A stretch of 64,000 bases of DNA, taken from positions 24,427,555-24,491,554 of the forward strand of contig NC_065875.1 in the NCBI RefSeq assembly GCF_933775445.1, in the 5' to 3' direction. Below the pieces are notes generated by a model. The model was not told the DNA's origin and made no database searches. It worked only from the letters and a program-made list of their open reading frames with translations. Position numbers and translations under genes: made by a program. The stretch comes from Argentina anserina. Its lineage: Eukaryota > Streptophyta > Magnoliopsida > Rosales > Rosaceae. Positions 11,273 to 23,300 of the stretch are shown one piece after another; position 1 is the first letter of the stretch, and every line of letters begins with the position of its first letter.

Positions 11273-12539
11273 ATTAGACTCACTTCATATATAAACCACA
11301 AGCTGCTTCAAACTAGTGCAGGTTCAACACTCCACTATACTAATACACTGTATACAACATTACTGATACACTTGCCATGAATCTGTATTATAAATACACT
11401 TGTAAATTTCGGGCTTGTAGGTATTTTTCCTCATTCTCACTATGATCAATATAATCTCTTACTTAAGTTCAGTCTCTTTAGCTGGTTTATGCAGTCTGAT
11501 TGGGAGGTTATATTACTTGCGCAGCATTGACAAAACCGTATACAGTTATTCTGTTTTCTGTTTGGTGGCTGGTACGTACTAAGGTCCAAGATCCAAATTG
11601 CTAGTGTTTTATATGAGAAATTTCCATATGCAAACAACGTACCTACCTATATTTCTTATACGGCGGCCGTATTAATTCCATTACTCCACCCAAAAACAAT
11701 TAATCAATACACACACGTACTAATTAAAATCAGTTTACTCTCGATTACATTAACCATAACACCCGGCGGTCGGTTTCTCATTGATTTATCTAACTTAAAA
11801 CCTCAAGGCTTTTAATGTCTGCAAAAATAACCATATCTTATCTTTCATTTGCAAAACGTTTATGAAAGATTTTAAATAACCATAACTTAAAACGCCTGTG
11901 TTTTATAATCGTTTCTTAATATCATTTCATTCTGACTCAGTAGGATGATTTGGAATGAACAACATATCTAAAGTTTTAAGTACATTTATATATTTAACAT
12001 GCGCTTTCCATTTGTTTCATTTTTGTGTATTTCCTAAAGGATTTTTGTGTCATTAGTTTTTTATACGTGCAACTTGTATTAGCGTTTTGACACTATGTCA
12101 CAAAATTGTTATAGTGTCAAAACGCTAATACGTAACCACCAAACAGTTATTAAAATAGTAAGCATCTTCACAAGTTGCAGTACCTTATATGGATTCACAT
12201 GAAGCACGATGCAAAAGATGAATCAAAGTGAGAAAGGGATGAGATCTCATTGAAAAAGGAAAGAGGGAGCCTCGTTTTCCAAATGTTCATCACAATCCGA
12301 ATTGCCCATTCAGCCCTTCACCACCCACACATTCAGCCCTCGGTGTGTTGAATTCTCCAATCAGTAATTTTAACCAGCATCACCAACTAACCGACTGCCA
12401 CAAGTCGCCCCCACTATTTCCCCCACCAAATACTCTCAACAAATAAAATAAGCGCCCTACACAAAAATATTAATTCAATAATTCCATTTGGCCGGGAGGA
12501 TCCGATTCGATTCCAAATTTCCGATCCGGTTTTCTAGTG
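11273..12539. other. Intergenic region with a perfect hairpin
   Basis: The interval holds the 3' UTR of the DUF3110-like gene, AT-rich sequence with no supportable gene, a 20-base perfect inverted repeat at 12077-12130 (separate entry), and from about 12290 a C-rich stretch (CAGCCCTTCACCACCC) that is probably promoter and leader of VIK. Confidence 0.45.
12077..12130. repeat. Perfect 20-bp inverted repeat with 14-base spacer
   Basis: The arm at 12077-12096 (TATTAGCGTTTTGACACTAT) is the exact reverse complement of 12111-12130, leaving a 14-base spacer. An RNA from either strand would fold into a strong hairpin. The whole unit is 54 bases, shorter than typical miRNA precursors or MITEs. No flanking target duplication is evident. 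It may be the core of a decayed MITE; that is inference. Confidence 0.85.
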
Positions 12540-15500
12540 ATGAGCTCCTCCGACTCGTCGTCGGGAGCCAAGCCCTGCGCTTCTCCGGCGGACAAGGACA
12601 AGCAGAAGGAGAAGGCGAGAGTGAGCCGGACCTCCCTCATACTCTGGCACGCTCACCACAACGACGCCGCCGCAGTCCGGAAGCTTCTAGAAGAGGATCG
12701 CGGCCTCGTTCAGGCCAGAGACTACGACAACCGCACTCCTCTCCACGTCGCCTCCCTCCACGGCTGGATCGACGTCGCCAAGTGCCTTATCGAGTACGGC
12801 GCCGATGTCAACGCCCAGGATCGCTGGAAGAACACTGTGATTTTCTCATTCCTAGATTCATTTTCTGTTATTAATTTACTTAAATCGTTGAAATACGCAA
12901 TGCGAATTGTGATCTTTGTGATGATATGGTTTTTGTGGTGGTGAAAAAATCTGATGGCAGCCTCTAGCTGATGCTGAAGGAGCGAAGAAGCACACCATGA
13001 TTGAGCTCTTGAAATCGTACGGCGGCTTGTCTTATGTGAGTTTTGAGCTCCTGAGGTGTTTCAATTATGCGTTGATCGATTTTTCTCTAGCTGAGTGTTG
13101 ATGTATGGAGTGGAGTTTGTGGTGATATTATGCTTTGTTGAGTATTGAGTTGATGGTGCAGGGCCAGAATGGGAGCCATTTTGAGCCAAAGCCGGTGGCG
13201 CCGCCTCTGCCAAACAAGTGTGATTGGGAAATTGAGCCTCCTGAGCTGGACTTCTCCGGCTCGGTTACCATCGGGAAGGTCTGAGTTTGAAATGATATCT
13301 GTGAAAGCACTGCAAAGTTTCAGAGATTTTAGTTTGTATTGTAGTTCTGTTTACTTCAAAGATGGATGCTATTTTGTGCTTTGTTTACGTGATGGAGTTG
13401 TTTTCGTCTGGTTATTGATCAGTTTGCATCTTAAGCAAGATAGGGCTCATTGTGATGTGTGCTTTTTTTGTAGGGCTCGTTTGGTGAGATTTTAAAAGCA
13501 CATTGGCGTGGAACACCGGTGGCTGTCAAACGCATTCTTCCTTCCCTTTCTGGTGATAGATTAGTGATGTGAGTTCCACAATATTTTGTATTTCGTTTTC
13601 GCGAATTAAATGCTCTTGCAAGATAGAGTTTTCTCTATTGCTAGTTTAAGTCAGTTTATGATTTTGATTTAATTGGAACATGAATTGACTCAAGTGAGTT
13701 CAGCTTTTCATTTACGGAAAGTGGGTTCTTGAAACAATTTAGTTCACTTTCCTATAATCATAAATTTTTTCTCTAAATCTAGTTTCTTTGGGATAAAATT
13801 TGAAATCACAATCACAGTTCTATTGTTTCTTTATCCCCACTTTTGCATTATATTTCTGATTGGACCTTATATTTCCTAATACAGTCAGGACTTCCGGCAT
13901 GAAGTTAATTTGCTGGTGAAGCTTCGCCACCCTAATATAGTCCAATTTCTTGGAGCTGTCACTGAGAAGAAGCCTCTTATGTTAATTACAGAGTACTTAA
14001 GAGGGGTACGCTTTTGCATGTTTTGTTTATGTTTGGCATGTATTCAAGTTCTTGAAGTGATTTTTGAAAGGTGTCTCCTAGGTTACTGATGCTTGATTAT
14101 TATCCACTTTTCTAGGGCGATCTTCATCAGTACCTCAAGGAAAAGGGTTCACTTAGTCCTTTGACAGCTGTCAGCTTTGCCTTGGACATTGCCAGGTATT
14201 GTGAAGTTGAATTCCTCACCATAACATCATTAGATCACTTGCTGTTTGGTAACCACAGAGTATTAGTTTTCTCTGCATTTGTTTTAGACTATGTTTACTT
14301 TTTACAATTTTCTCCCATAATTTGTTGTTTGTGCTGCTTGAAACCAAAACATGTCTCATACTTATGATCCGGGGGGATTTTGATACATATACAAGTAAAT
14401 TATTCAGAAAATGTTCAATCTGATCATAAAGAATTAAAGATATTGAATATGTATTGGTGAGGGTAAGTTGTGTCTTTCGTTCATAGGCCTAAGAGCTCTT
14501 ATATTTTGCTTCAGAATGAATAGAGTATAATTGTATTTTATTTTTTAAAGTCAAGGTAATGAGGCCCTTAGCTTTAGCTGAGAGTTTTCAGAAATATGCT
14601 GTTGTATTGGTATATATGAAACGAAGGCATGAGAGAAGTGAAGATGATCTAATATCTATAACAAGAATTTAGTACCGGTGGTAATCTCAGTTTCTAAATC
14701 TTTTATGAACAGAGGGATGGCCTATCTTCACAACGAGCCAAATGTCATAATTCACCGTGACCTAAAACCGAGGTGAGTGTTATACATGCTAAAATATGGT
14801 GGAATATGATATTGTTGTGAAGTAGTGCTAATAAGTGCAAATATACAACAGCCCTGGATGATTTTGTCTTCACTGGCTGGTTTCTAGTATGTACGTGTAT
14901 TTCTAACTTTACTTCTGAGATTTGTTTCTCTATCTCAGGAATGTTCTTTTAGTCAATTCCAGTGCAGACCATCTCAAAGTTGGAGATTTTGGACTAAGCA
15001 AGCTCATTAAGGTTCAAAATTCCCATGATGTGTACAAAATGACTGGCGAAACTGGAAGTTGTGAGTTTTTATTTTAAAAGTTACTGTTGAATAACCTAAA
15101 CGGTTGCAACCGAATTAATTTTCTCCTGTTTTGCATTGGAACAACTATAAAGACCGATATATGGCACCTGAAGTTTTTAAGCACCGGCGATATGATAAGA
15201 AGGTTGATGTGTTCTCCTTTGCAATGATACTATACGAGGTAATGGTGCTTTATGAGTTTGTGGAAGGTGTAAAAATCAGCCTTCCCTTTCAAAGAAAAGA
15301 AAAGAAAATAAAAGATGTAAAACATTCTATCTGATTGAATCACCCACCTCTAAGCAGATGCTTGAAGGAAATCCACCACTTTCAAATTACGAGCCTTATG
15401 ACGCAGCCAAATTTGTGTCTGAAGGACACAGGCCAATGTTTCATGGAAAAGGGCACACCCCTGAACTGAAAGAGTAAGCCAATTTTCATGCATTTGTCCT

Positions 15501-15751
15501 AAGACAATCTTGAACTCCCTTTATATAAACATGTGGTGGTTGCTTATCTATGCTTTAATATACAGTATACACACTGAACCTTGACTCGGTCTTTATATAG
15601 TTCTTTGCATTTAACGTTTTACAGGTTAATAGAGCAATGCTGGTCTGCTGACATGAACCAAAGACCTTCCTTCTTGGAAATTCTGAAAAAGCTTGAAAAG
15701 GTAAAGGAACTAGTACAATCAGATCATCACTGGCACCTGTTCAATTCATAA
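12540..15751 (+). CDS. VIK: VIK: ankyrin-repeat, Raf-like MAPKKK (VH1-interacting kinase)
   Basis: Eleven exons (12540-12836, 12961-13035, 13162-13278, 13474-13568, 13885-14005, 14116-14195, 14713-14772, 14939-15060, 15153-15238, 15358-15473, 15625-15751) join in phase to 431 residues. The N-terminal third has ankyrin repeats (NRTPLHVASLHGWIDVAKCL; ADVNAQDRWKN then PLADAEGAKKH). The kinase domain starts at about residue 158 with glycine loop GKGSFGEI, lysine in TPVAVKRIL (about K182), catalytic HRDLKPRN (about D278), DFG (about D298) and activation segment MTGETGSYRYMAPE. All catalytic residues are present, so it should be active. Arabidopsis VIK binds the VH1/BRL2 receptor in vein patterning and phosphorylates the vacuolar sugar transporter TMT1. 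The RDxK and GTPVAVK context fits the plant group C Raf-like kinases. Confidence 0.97.
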
Positions 15752-16620
15752 ATCTGATTATCCGAAGGTGATGTATCAGGTACATAGATGATACTGTACC
15801 AATCAGTTGTAGTCCCAATGGTGCAGATGTGGATTGTGGTGGATTGTGAATACGCTAAACAGGGAAAGCTTTCAATTACTGTTCTACTATTCCGTTTCAG
15901 ATTGTTATTATAAGGTGAGGAAGTGACATCGATATTCTTGTCTCTGCATAACATGGTGTCTTTCTCTCAACAACCATATCCAGAAGAATCTCATTGAAAT
16001 TTACAAATAGAGATTTCATGTTTTGACTGGATAATATCCTTTCTACATACATGTCACTTGTAATTCGTTTGTACTTATTTGATAGTTATGATGAGTACTG
16101 TAATATTTTCGTTTAGCCGAAAAGGCTTTCACTTTGGTCGGTAGGTTTGTTAAACTTCCCTCTATAACTCTGAGGAGGCCAGTTCAAGGCGGATTTTCAT
16201 GCCTGTAATGAAGATTATGTTTGTGGAAATCCACATACGAGAAGAGAACAAAATGCTTTCTGTAGGGAATCCATTGAGGTATTCATTTGATAGAATCAGG
16301 CATCCATAAATAATGAAGTTATTGATTAGCAGAGGACTTGAGATTTCTTATTGCCAAAAATCACATGATGGAACTGAAGATGTAATGTGCAGAGCGGTGA
16401 AGCTAATGTAACAGCAGTAACCTTCTGCTAGCCAAAATAACGACGAAAATGACTAAATTGGTTACCAAATATTTCTAGAAACACAATGTTAGTGAACTTC
16501 AACAGAACTTGTATGGTATAGGGAACATTAAATTGTCCTTCCTCAACTAAAAATGTGATGACGTACAAATATTCTTTGAAATATGTTACAAAGATAAAAT
16601 TGAAATTCTCTGGCACAAAA
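15752..16620. other. Convergent intergenic region (VIK 3' / p24 3')
   Basis: This holds the 3' UTRs of VIK (plus) and of the p24 gene (minus), which converge. The sequence is AT-rich, without a convincing open frame or repeat. Confidence 0.45.
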
Positions 16621-18128
16621 TCAAATTAGCTTCTTTTTCTGGAAAAATGTCTTCAAGTGCCACCATTGCAGACCTGCTACCGACAAGCAGAGGACTAGTG
16701 AAAGAAGGCTCAACCAGGCCATTTTGGAGTTGGTTTCTATATTCAGATCCTGCATTTCAGATTCCCTGAAACAGTACATCAAAACAATAAGTGAACAAAT
16801 GATCAATGTGTCATTCTTTTTCATAAATTGATCAAAGGGGAGAGAATGTTTCCCTACCGTTCACGGAGATACATCATCTCCTCATGGATGGAAGTGACAG
16901 TGTCGAACAATTTTTTGAGCTCTAACTCCATGACCTGATATTTGAAAGTATGAAGGATGCATTAGACCGGCTCCACAACTCAATATCACAATTGAACACA
17001 TCAGCATTACTCTGATCAAGTAAATGATAATTTGGGGGAAGCTGGGCAGTGACCAGGTAGTACATGCGACATGCTAAAGTATGAACGCACAGTCTCACAC
17101 GTTATCAGACTTAAAACTGAAACAGGAACCCATCTTACAGTAGTGGTATAAATCGATGGCACAAAGAACATTTCCATTCAAGCAACACACACACAAAAAC
17201 TTAAGATAGAATCAAGCATCCAACGCAATGTATAACTATTCAATCAATCCAATTCCTTCACAGCCCAAGTAGATCAGTCTCTAAATAAACATTAAGCAAG
17301 AAAAGTCTAATCTGAGCAAGCAGTACGCATATATCACTCACAAAACTTCCTGAACTAATGTTTTACCGGCAATGTATAACTACTCGATCAATCCAATTTA
17401 TTCACGACTCCAAGTAGATCAATCTCTATAAATACTAAGCTGAGCAAGCACTAAGCATATATTACTCAAAAACACTTCTTCAAGTAATATTTTACTGGTT
17501 TAACAAACTGCGAGGTAGCATAAAATCGATTACTATGTCAGTAACAGTAACTTCATCAATTCTCACCAAAATTATTAAATTTCAAATGAAATCTGTGAAA
17601 TTCAGATGAGACTTACATCGACGGAGCCCTTCTTAGCCACATTACCCCAGTCCTTGGCCGCCACGCCGGTCTTCCAGTCAAACTCGACCGTCAACGTCGT
17701 CTGTGGCTTGTGATCCGGCGCCCAAAAACACGCCATATAGTCCCCGGCCTCCACCGCGTGAAAAGCAAAGTGACCCGATTCAACGAGCTCCGAGTAGTGA
17801 TGGTTATTCCCATGGCTCGATGTCACCTGAAAATCCAAACCAATCTCATCGCATCAGTCAAAGCTTTAAACATATGAAATTCCCTGATTCGTTTAAATTC
17901 AAAATTCAATCGAGGCGTTACCCGGACGGTGAGCTTGTGCGACGGCGGCATAGGCTGGGCCTCGTCGGGGTTGATGACGGAGTATTTCCCGACGGTCATG
18001 GCATTGGCCTTCATGTCTTCGACGATGCATTTGGTGTGACCCGATTGGAGCTCGAACCGGAGCGCTTCCGATGCGGAGAACAGAAACCCTAGGAGGATCA
18101 GAGCAACTAGTAAACGCAATTCAACCAT
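16621..18128 (-). CDS. Transmembrane emp24/p24 delta-family cargo receptor
   Basis: Four exons in transcript order (18128-17922, 17826-17617, 16934-16858, 16765-16621) join in phase to 212 residues. A signal peptide (LRLLVALILLGFLFSASEA) is followed by the GOLD domain with HTKCIVEDMKANAMTVGKYS and YMACFWA, whose two cysteines form the family disulfide. A coiled coil (MELELKKLFDTVTSIHEEMM, RESEMQDLNIETNSKM) leads to the membrane helix WLSLLSLVLCLSVAGLQWW. The cytosolic tail LKTFFQKKKLI carries a di-phenylalanine COPII motif and a KKxx-type COPI retrieval motif, so the protein should cycle between ER and Golgi as a coat adaptor and GPI-anchored-protein receptor. Arrangement next to VIK matches Arabidopsis At1g14010, which is p24-delta class. 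Confidence 0.95.
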
Positions 18129-18617
18129 TTTTCACTGAAATCCGAAGAGAAGGGGTTTCTTCGTGTTCTCCTCGCAGCGAAAACTGGAATCTGCAGAAGA
18201 CTTTTTAACGATTTGGGCCCTTGAGTGGGCTTGCAACAAAGGGTTTTAGTAGCCAAGCTCGACACGTGGTGTTATGTGATTCGTTGGGACACATATTTAT
18301 GATTATTTTTTGAGGGTCTAGATAAATGTTGAGGCCTAGAGGTCCAATTGATAGTTCACGGGCCGAGTTCATGGGGTTGAACCGGATGGCCCATAATTGT
18401 CTCTCGGCAAGCCAAGCAACCGGGCGTCGCCGGACGAAGAGTTTTAGTAGGAGTATGCGAGAGAGAAGAATAGGGGAACATTATGATTGACAATGTATAA
18501 AGGCTTAATGCCAAGCCTACTTCACTCCATGCACGTCATCTTCATCTTGCTCACAGCCATGTCTCCCCAAATGCACTGCGCCGAACCCACTATGAAGGGG
18601 AAGTTACAAATACCCCA
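18129..18617. other. Intergenic upstream of p24
   Basis: Promoter and leader of the minus-strand p24 gene occupy the first 150 bases or so. The rest has no gene that I can support. Confidence 0.4.
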
Positions 18618-19085
18618 CTATTTTTTTTAGGTTTTTTTTTTAAAAATCGACGATATATTAAGAACCAAAAGATTACTCATTATTGAGGAGATCCTCAACG
18701 TTAGGAGGGTTATTATCCCCAAACCAACTATAAGCTACACCAGTGCTAGCCTTATGAGCAACTACTTTTTTTTTTTGGTTTCCCAGGAAATACATCTCCC
18801 TTTGGTAGATGACTATACTTTCGAGCCGCGACGGACCGCCGGATTATGGCGGAGAAGCTCTCCCAACACTGATTTTTTCATTCACAAGGCTCGAACTCGA
18901 GACCTTACTTAAGGGGAACAAGCTCCTTATGAGCAACTACTTTAGACTCTGTAGACATGAGTAAAATAAGATGAGGGAAGGACCTATAAACTACCACATA
19001 TCTCCCACAATCACCCCAAAAGCAAAAACATCCATCTCCGAGTTCTGAGTAGCCCGAACCAGCTTAAGATAATCTGACTCAAAAA
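18618..19085 (-). mobile_element. LINE relic: 3' RNase H-like end with A-tail
   Basis: Read on the minus strand, 19081-19022 translates to ESDYLKLVRATQNSEMDVFA, typical of the RNase H-like (RVT_3) domain that ends many plant LINEs. After an in-frame stop and a frame change comes SKVVAHKASTG and WFGDNNPPNVEDLLNNE, matching the usual VAHxLA and PP...LL ending, then a stop. The minus-strand 3' end runs into an A-tract (T-runs at 18624-18650 on the plus strand). The copy is 5'-truncated and dead. A SINE splits it within the VAHKA codons. Confidence 0.7.
18766..18924 (-). mobile_element. SINE inserted in the LINE relic, with ~19-bp target duplication
   Basis: A ~160-base unit lies between two copies of CCTTATGAGCAACTACTTT (18750-18768 and 18925-18943). 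On the minus strand it contains GAGTTCGAGCC, close to the polymerase III B box (GGTTCGANNCC), and ends in a poly(A) run (T-run at 18766-18776 on the plus strand). B box, lack of coding capacity, A-tail and a long exact target duplication are the marks of a SINE. A clear A box was not found, so the 5' end may be short. Confidence 0.8.
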
Positions 19086-19741
19086 TAACAAGAGACAAAC
19101 ACCATTTTTTTATTGTATTACTTTATTTAATTACTATATTTAGCCCAGTTAATAATTCTATCCTCCAGTATTTTAATGAGTTATTTTGGTAAAAAAAAAA
19201 TTATGTTTGACTGTACTGGTTATAAAAGTAAACATGACAACAATTTCTGATAAAAGTGATACAACTCGTTAATATAGTAAACTACCGGCAATCCTATTTT
19301 GGGGACTATCCGACCACATCTTCTCCCTCCAAGAAAACAACCCAGCAAAGTTCAAAACCAAGGCTGAAAATCATAGGAGAGGCTCCCTGGATGCGGCTCG
19401 CTCGTATTTTCAGTCTTAAATTGAAACTCGATCTTGTAAAGCTGGGGATTTGTAAGCTATGTCACCCCCTGCCACATGAGAATTATCAAGTGCAGCATGG
19501 TTCCACAATTTCCTACAGCGTGACAGACAATGAATTGGGCATAAGGTTCGTTGATGGGGTTCCAATAATTCCAAAATTAGTAATAATGCAAGACTTCGAA
19601 GTACCAAAGTGTTCATATAAAACACATCAGTAAATACATAAACTCGATTGGGATATGGAAAGCTTCCAAAAGTTACTCTTCCAGTCTCCGATCTAGGTGT
19701 GCTCTGATAGCAAACTACTAGCTCAGTACACGGTCCAGAGA
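19086..19741. other. Interval downstream of the KRR1-SAPS chimera
   Basis: Probably 3' UTR of the minus-strand chimera plus spacer. On the minus strand, a frame open from 19754 to 19416 (113 codons) directly follows the last acceptor but is out of phase with the preceding exon. It shows no resemblance to the acidic C-terminal part of SAPS proteins, so I do not annotate it. Confidence 0.4.
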
Positions 19742-20281
19742 TCATGCTGGCCGCCTGTTAATATTCATTATACCACGATTAGATGGCAATAAGAAACTTT
19801 CTTTCAGTACGAGGGATCCTTTGATTTGAGTGATTAGTCCTTCATGTGATGTGTTTTCATCATAAATTAGTTAGACTGGAGGTGCATCTTAACTCAGAAT
19901 TAGCAATTGCAAAACATACCCGCACTCCCACCGGGAGACATTCTCCACTGCATTACGCTTTAATAGTACATCTGTGTGCCCTTCAGTCCAGCCGCTGTTT
20001 CCCTGTATAAATTCAATTCAAGTACATAAAATCCATGCAAAATGTGAGTTTATATTCAGTTATTTTTGACTTGGTGATGAAAACCTGAAAAAACCAAACT
20101 ATGAGCAAAGTATAAAAGATTGGATCTCCCCCGACATCTGTAGGAATGATCACTACTCAATAACACCATGGCTTACGAATAAAGAAAGCCAAATCTCAAG
20201 TGGAAACCTAAACAGCACCAACTAAAAAGTAACTGAATCAAGTGATCCCAGAAATACAAAAAATTATAGATGTGAAAAAAA

Positions 20282-20313
<32 letters not shown>

Positions 20314-23300
20314 TTCACTATGTATAAGATTGATAAAAACCTGCATATATCCCTGAATCTCCTTATTGTTGTTTCCCAGTTGAATGATTTTGTTGGATAT
20401 GCGCGTTAAATGTCCAATATTGCCATTCCTAGGCGGAGATCTACCGTTAACAGGGATCGTTGGTGTAACACAATCAGCAGCCAGTGTGGAATTCTTTTCT
20501 GCTTCAAGTATTTTTCCAACAAGATCACATTCATGAAGAACATGTTGTACAAGAGGACCATTTCTGCTTTCCAAACATGATACGATTATGTTCTCTACGT
20601 GGTGATGCAAAAAATTGTTATACGGGTACCTGGAACACTCAACAAAAAAGTGAAAATAAGCTCTTGTGACAGTTCCATATTAATCAGAGAAAATTAAGTT
20701 CGTACTTACTTAAAAAACAAGTCTAAAACTCTTGATATTGCTTCACTATGTAGCAATTGCTTCTCAGCAGCTTGATTGCCAACTGTAAGTAATACTGAAA
20801 TGAACTCTACAATCTTCAAACGATGTTTTCCAAGAGGCGGCTGCAATCTGCCATATGTAGTTAACAACATATTGTCTGCTGATGACACATCTAAAAGATT
20901 CAATAAATCACCTGCATGATAGAAGCTTGATCGGTATCCTAGTATAAGTTTTGATGAAGAAGGAGAAAAGCAATCTACTAAGAGCCGGAACAAAAGGGTC
21001 AGACTGTCCAGAGCTAGAATATCCCATGTTTCTACAATACCTCACTATACAGTATATACCTCTAAACTACAGCCTTTTGTTCTAGTTCATGTAAAGGCAT
21101 GGGCTAATATAAGAACTGGCCAATGCAAGTGAACCAATATATAAAAATACAGAAGGCATAAAACCTTGTCCTCAATAAAAGATACAACAGAGGATATATT
21201 TTTAAAATATCAAACTATATACACCTGGACTATGTAGAGGCATGGTCAGATAAGTACAGGCTAATCTAAATCAAAATAAATTAAAAACCCTAAGCATGGG
21301 TTCATTTTCTATAGTAGTTATCATGTTCTCAAAGCAGTCTTTCTTTGGGTGAAACCCTTATATGGTGTACCTACAAATCGTTAGACAGTCCCATGGTTCC
21401 TTAAATATTGAGTCGTTAGCCATTTTAGTCCTTAGATTTATGAAGAACTATATACGACCACCAACTTATGTTCTGGTAACATAATGATGCTGAGTGAAGT
21501 TGAGCAATTAGTTTAGATGTACATACAAAGTTGTCTTCCATCAGCATGCCTGGCAATTATAGACAGCAACCAATATGATTTATAAATCACATTACAGAAA
21601 AACTCACCTAGGTTGTCGAGCATGACTGCAACAATTTCGTTCTTAACAGTAATTGTAGATCCACAAGCAGGCTGGCTTTCATAAGCATTTCTTCTCAAAG
21701 CTTCAATACAAACCGATAATGAGCTGGTGAGAACCGACTTTCGGTGAGAGTTCTCCACAGCATACTCAAGAAATCTTTTTATAAAACTGCATAAATAATA
21801 CATAAAATCGTAACTGTAACACAGAAGCCAGAGAAGAGTACTTATGTTATACATTATTGCAGAGTACGTATGAAAATGATACATTGGACTACATAATTTA
21901 CTAGCAAGTCCAGGTGGGGCCAGTCTCATTACAGCACAAAGGGTATCTTCAGCATTAACATGCACTTCTAGAGATTCCTGTACATATCATGCTCAAAAGA
22001 ATTAGCTGGTTACACCAAATAGATCATATTGGTAAAACGATAGACATGCTTATTCAGTGTTTTTACAGGCAAATCAAACTTGCACAGCCTTGTCTTTGGC
22101 TAAAAGATGATGTTCTATGTTGTTACGCGCGATGTCAATGTTCTTCAGGTGAAAAGAAAGTTTATGATAATACTATTTTGGCGAGGTCCATCTCCATTCT
22201 CAATCTCAGTCCATGTTCCATTGAGTTGGACCCTTACTGTGACCCTGATTTGGACAAGCCTTGAACCCAGACTTTCCGTGGAGTTGGTGGAGCAGAATTT
22301 GTAATAGGGTTTACCATATAAGGGTTGTATTCATAAGTAGAGCTTTTACCACGAGGCTAGGTAACAGTTTATTTTTTACTTTGGAGCAACCAACACATCG
22401 CAGCATTATCTCCCAGATAACGAGCCATGCATTTTCTTAGAATCCCATAACCTATCAGTTCGTATATGTTAATAGGGAAAACAAACCAAACGTCCTTAGG
22501 CTGCATTAATAAACTTGTGTCTATTTTTATTTAGTTAGTCATTTATGTTATATACTCAGAATGATACAAAGTAATATACAGGCGCACAAAGGGACGGAAA
22601 AAAAAACAAAAACAGACATCAAAAGCAACTAGAATGCAAATAAACCACCCAATCTAAGACATAAACCTTTATCTGAACAAAATTACTTTACATTCGACAT
22701 TAAAAACAAAAAGAAATTAATAACATACCGAAGACCTGAACTTATCCGCAATCGCCTCTATATCCGAGTCTTGGATCTGATGCAGAGTCTCAACAAACTT
22801 TGTAGAAATACGTTCATGAAAATCTGATGTGGTTTTCATCAATGCTGCTGCCTAAATGAGATGAATTGATAAAATAACAAGTCAGTATTATTAACACATA
22901 GCTCTCTTGCAGTAGAGGATAGAATAAGCAGCTAAATATCTAACAGGGAAATGCAGAAGCAGACGTAAATAAATAAAGGTGACAAAGAACTAACCTCCAT
23001 GATACTTCTATATCCACCTTGGTCATATAGCTTCTTGGTAAGTTCGCGCTGATAAAAAAAAAGTACACAGCACAAGAATAATTAATTGGTTCTATGTACA
23101 ACACATTCACGGAAATACTCGGGCTTACTCACATTACCTCATCTCGATTATTCTTCCGGATCCTTCTGATATGGACAGTAGGATGCATTTTATTTCGCAT
23201 GCAGTCTACCAGAATTTTCCTGACCATCTTTAGTCCTTTAGATTTACCAATTACAGAAACAGTGCAATGGCCCTACAATTATGGGAAAAGAGTGGATAAT

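Noticed and set aside
19416..19754. 113-codon minus-strand frame after the last chimera acceptor
   Set aside because: Out of phase with the preceding exon and unlike the acidic SAPS C terminus; kept only as a note in findings.
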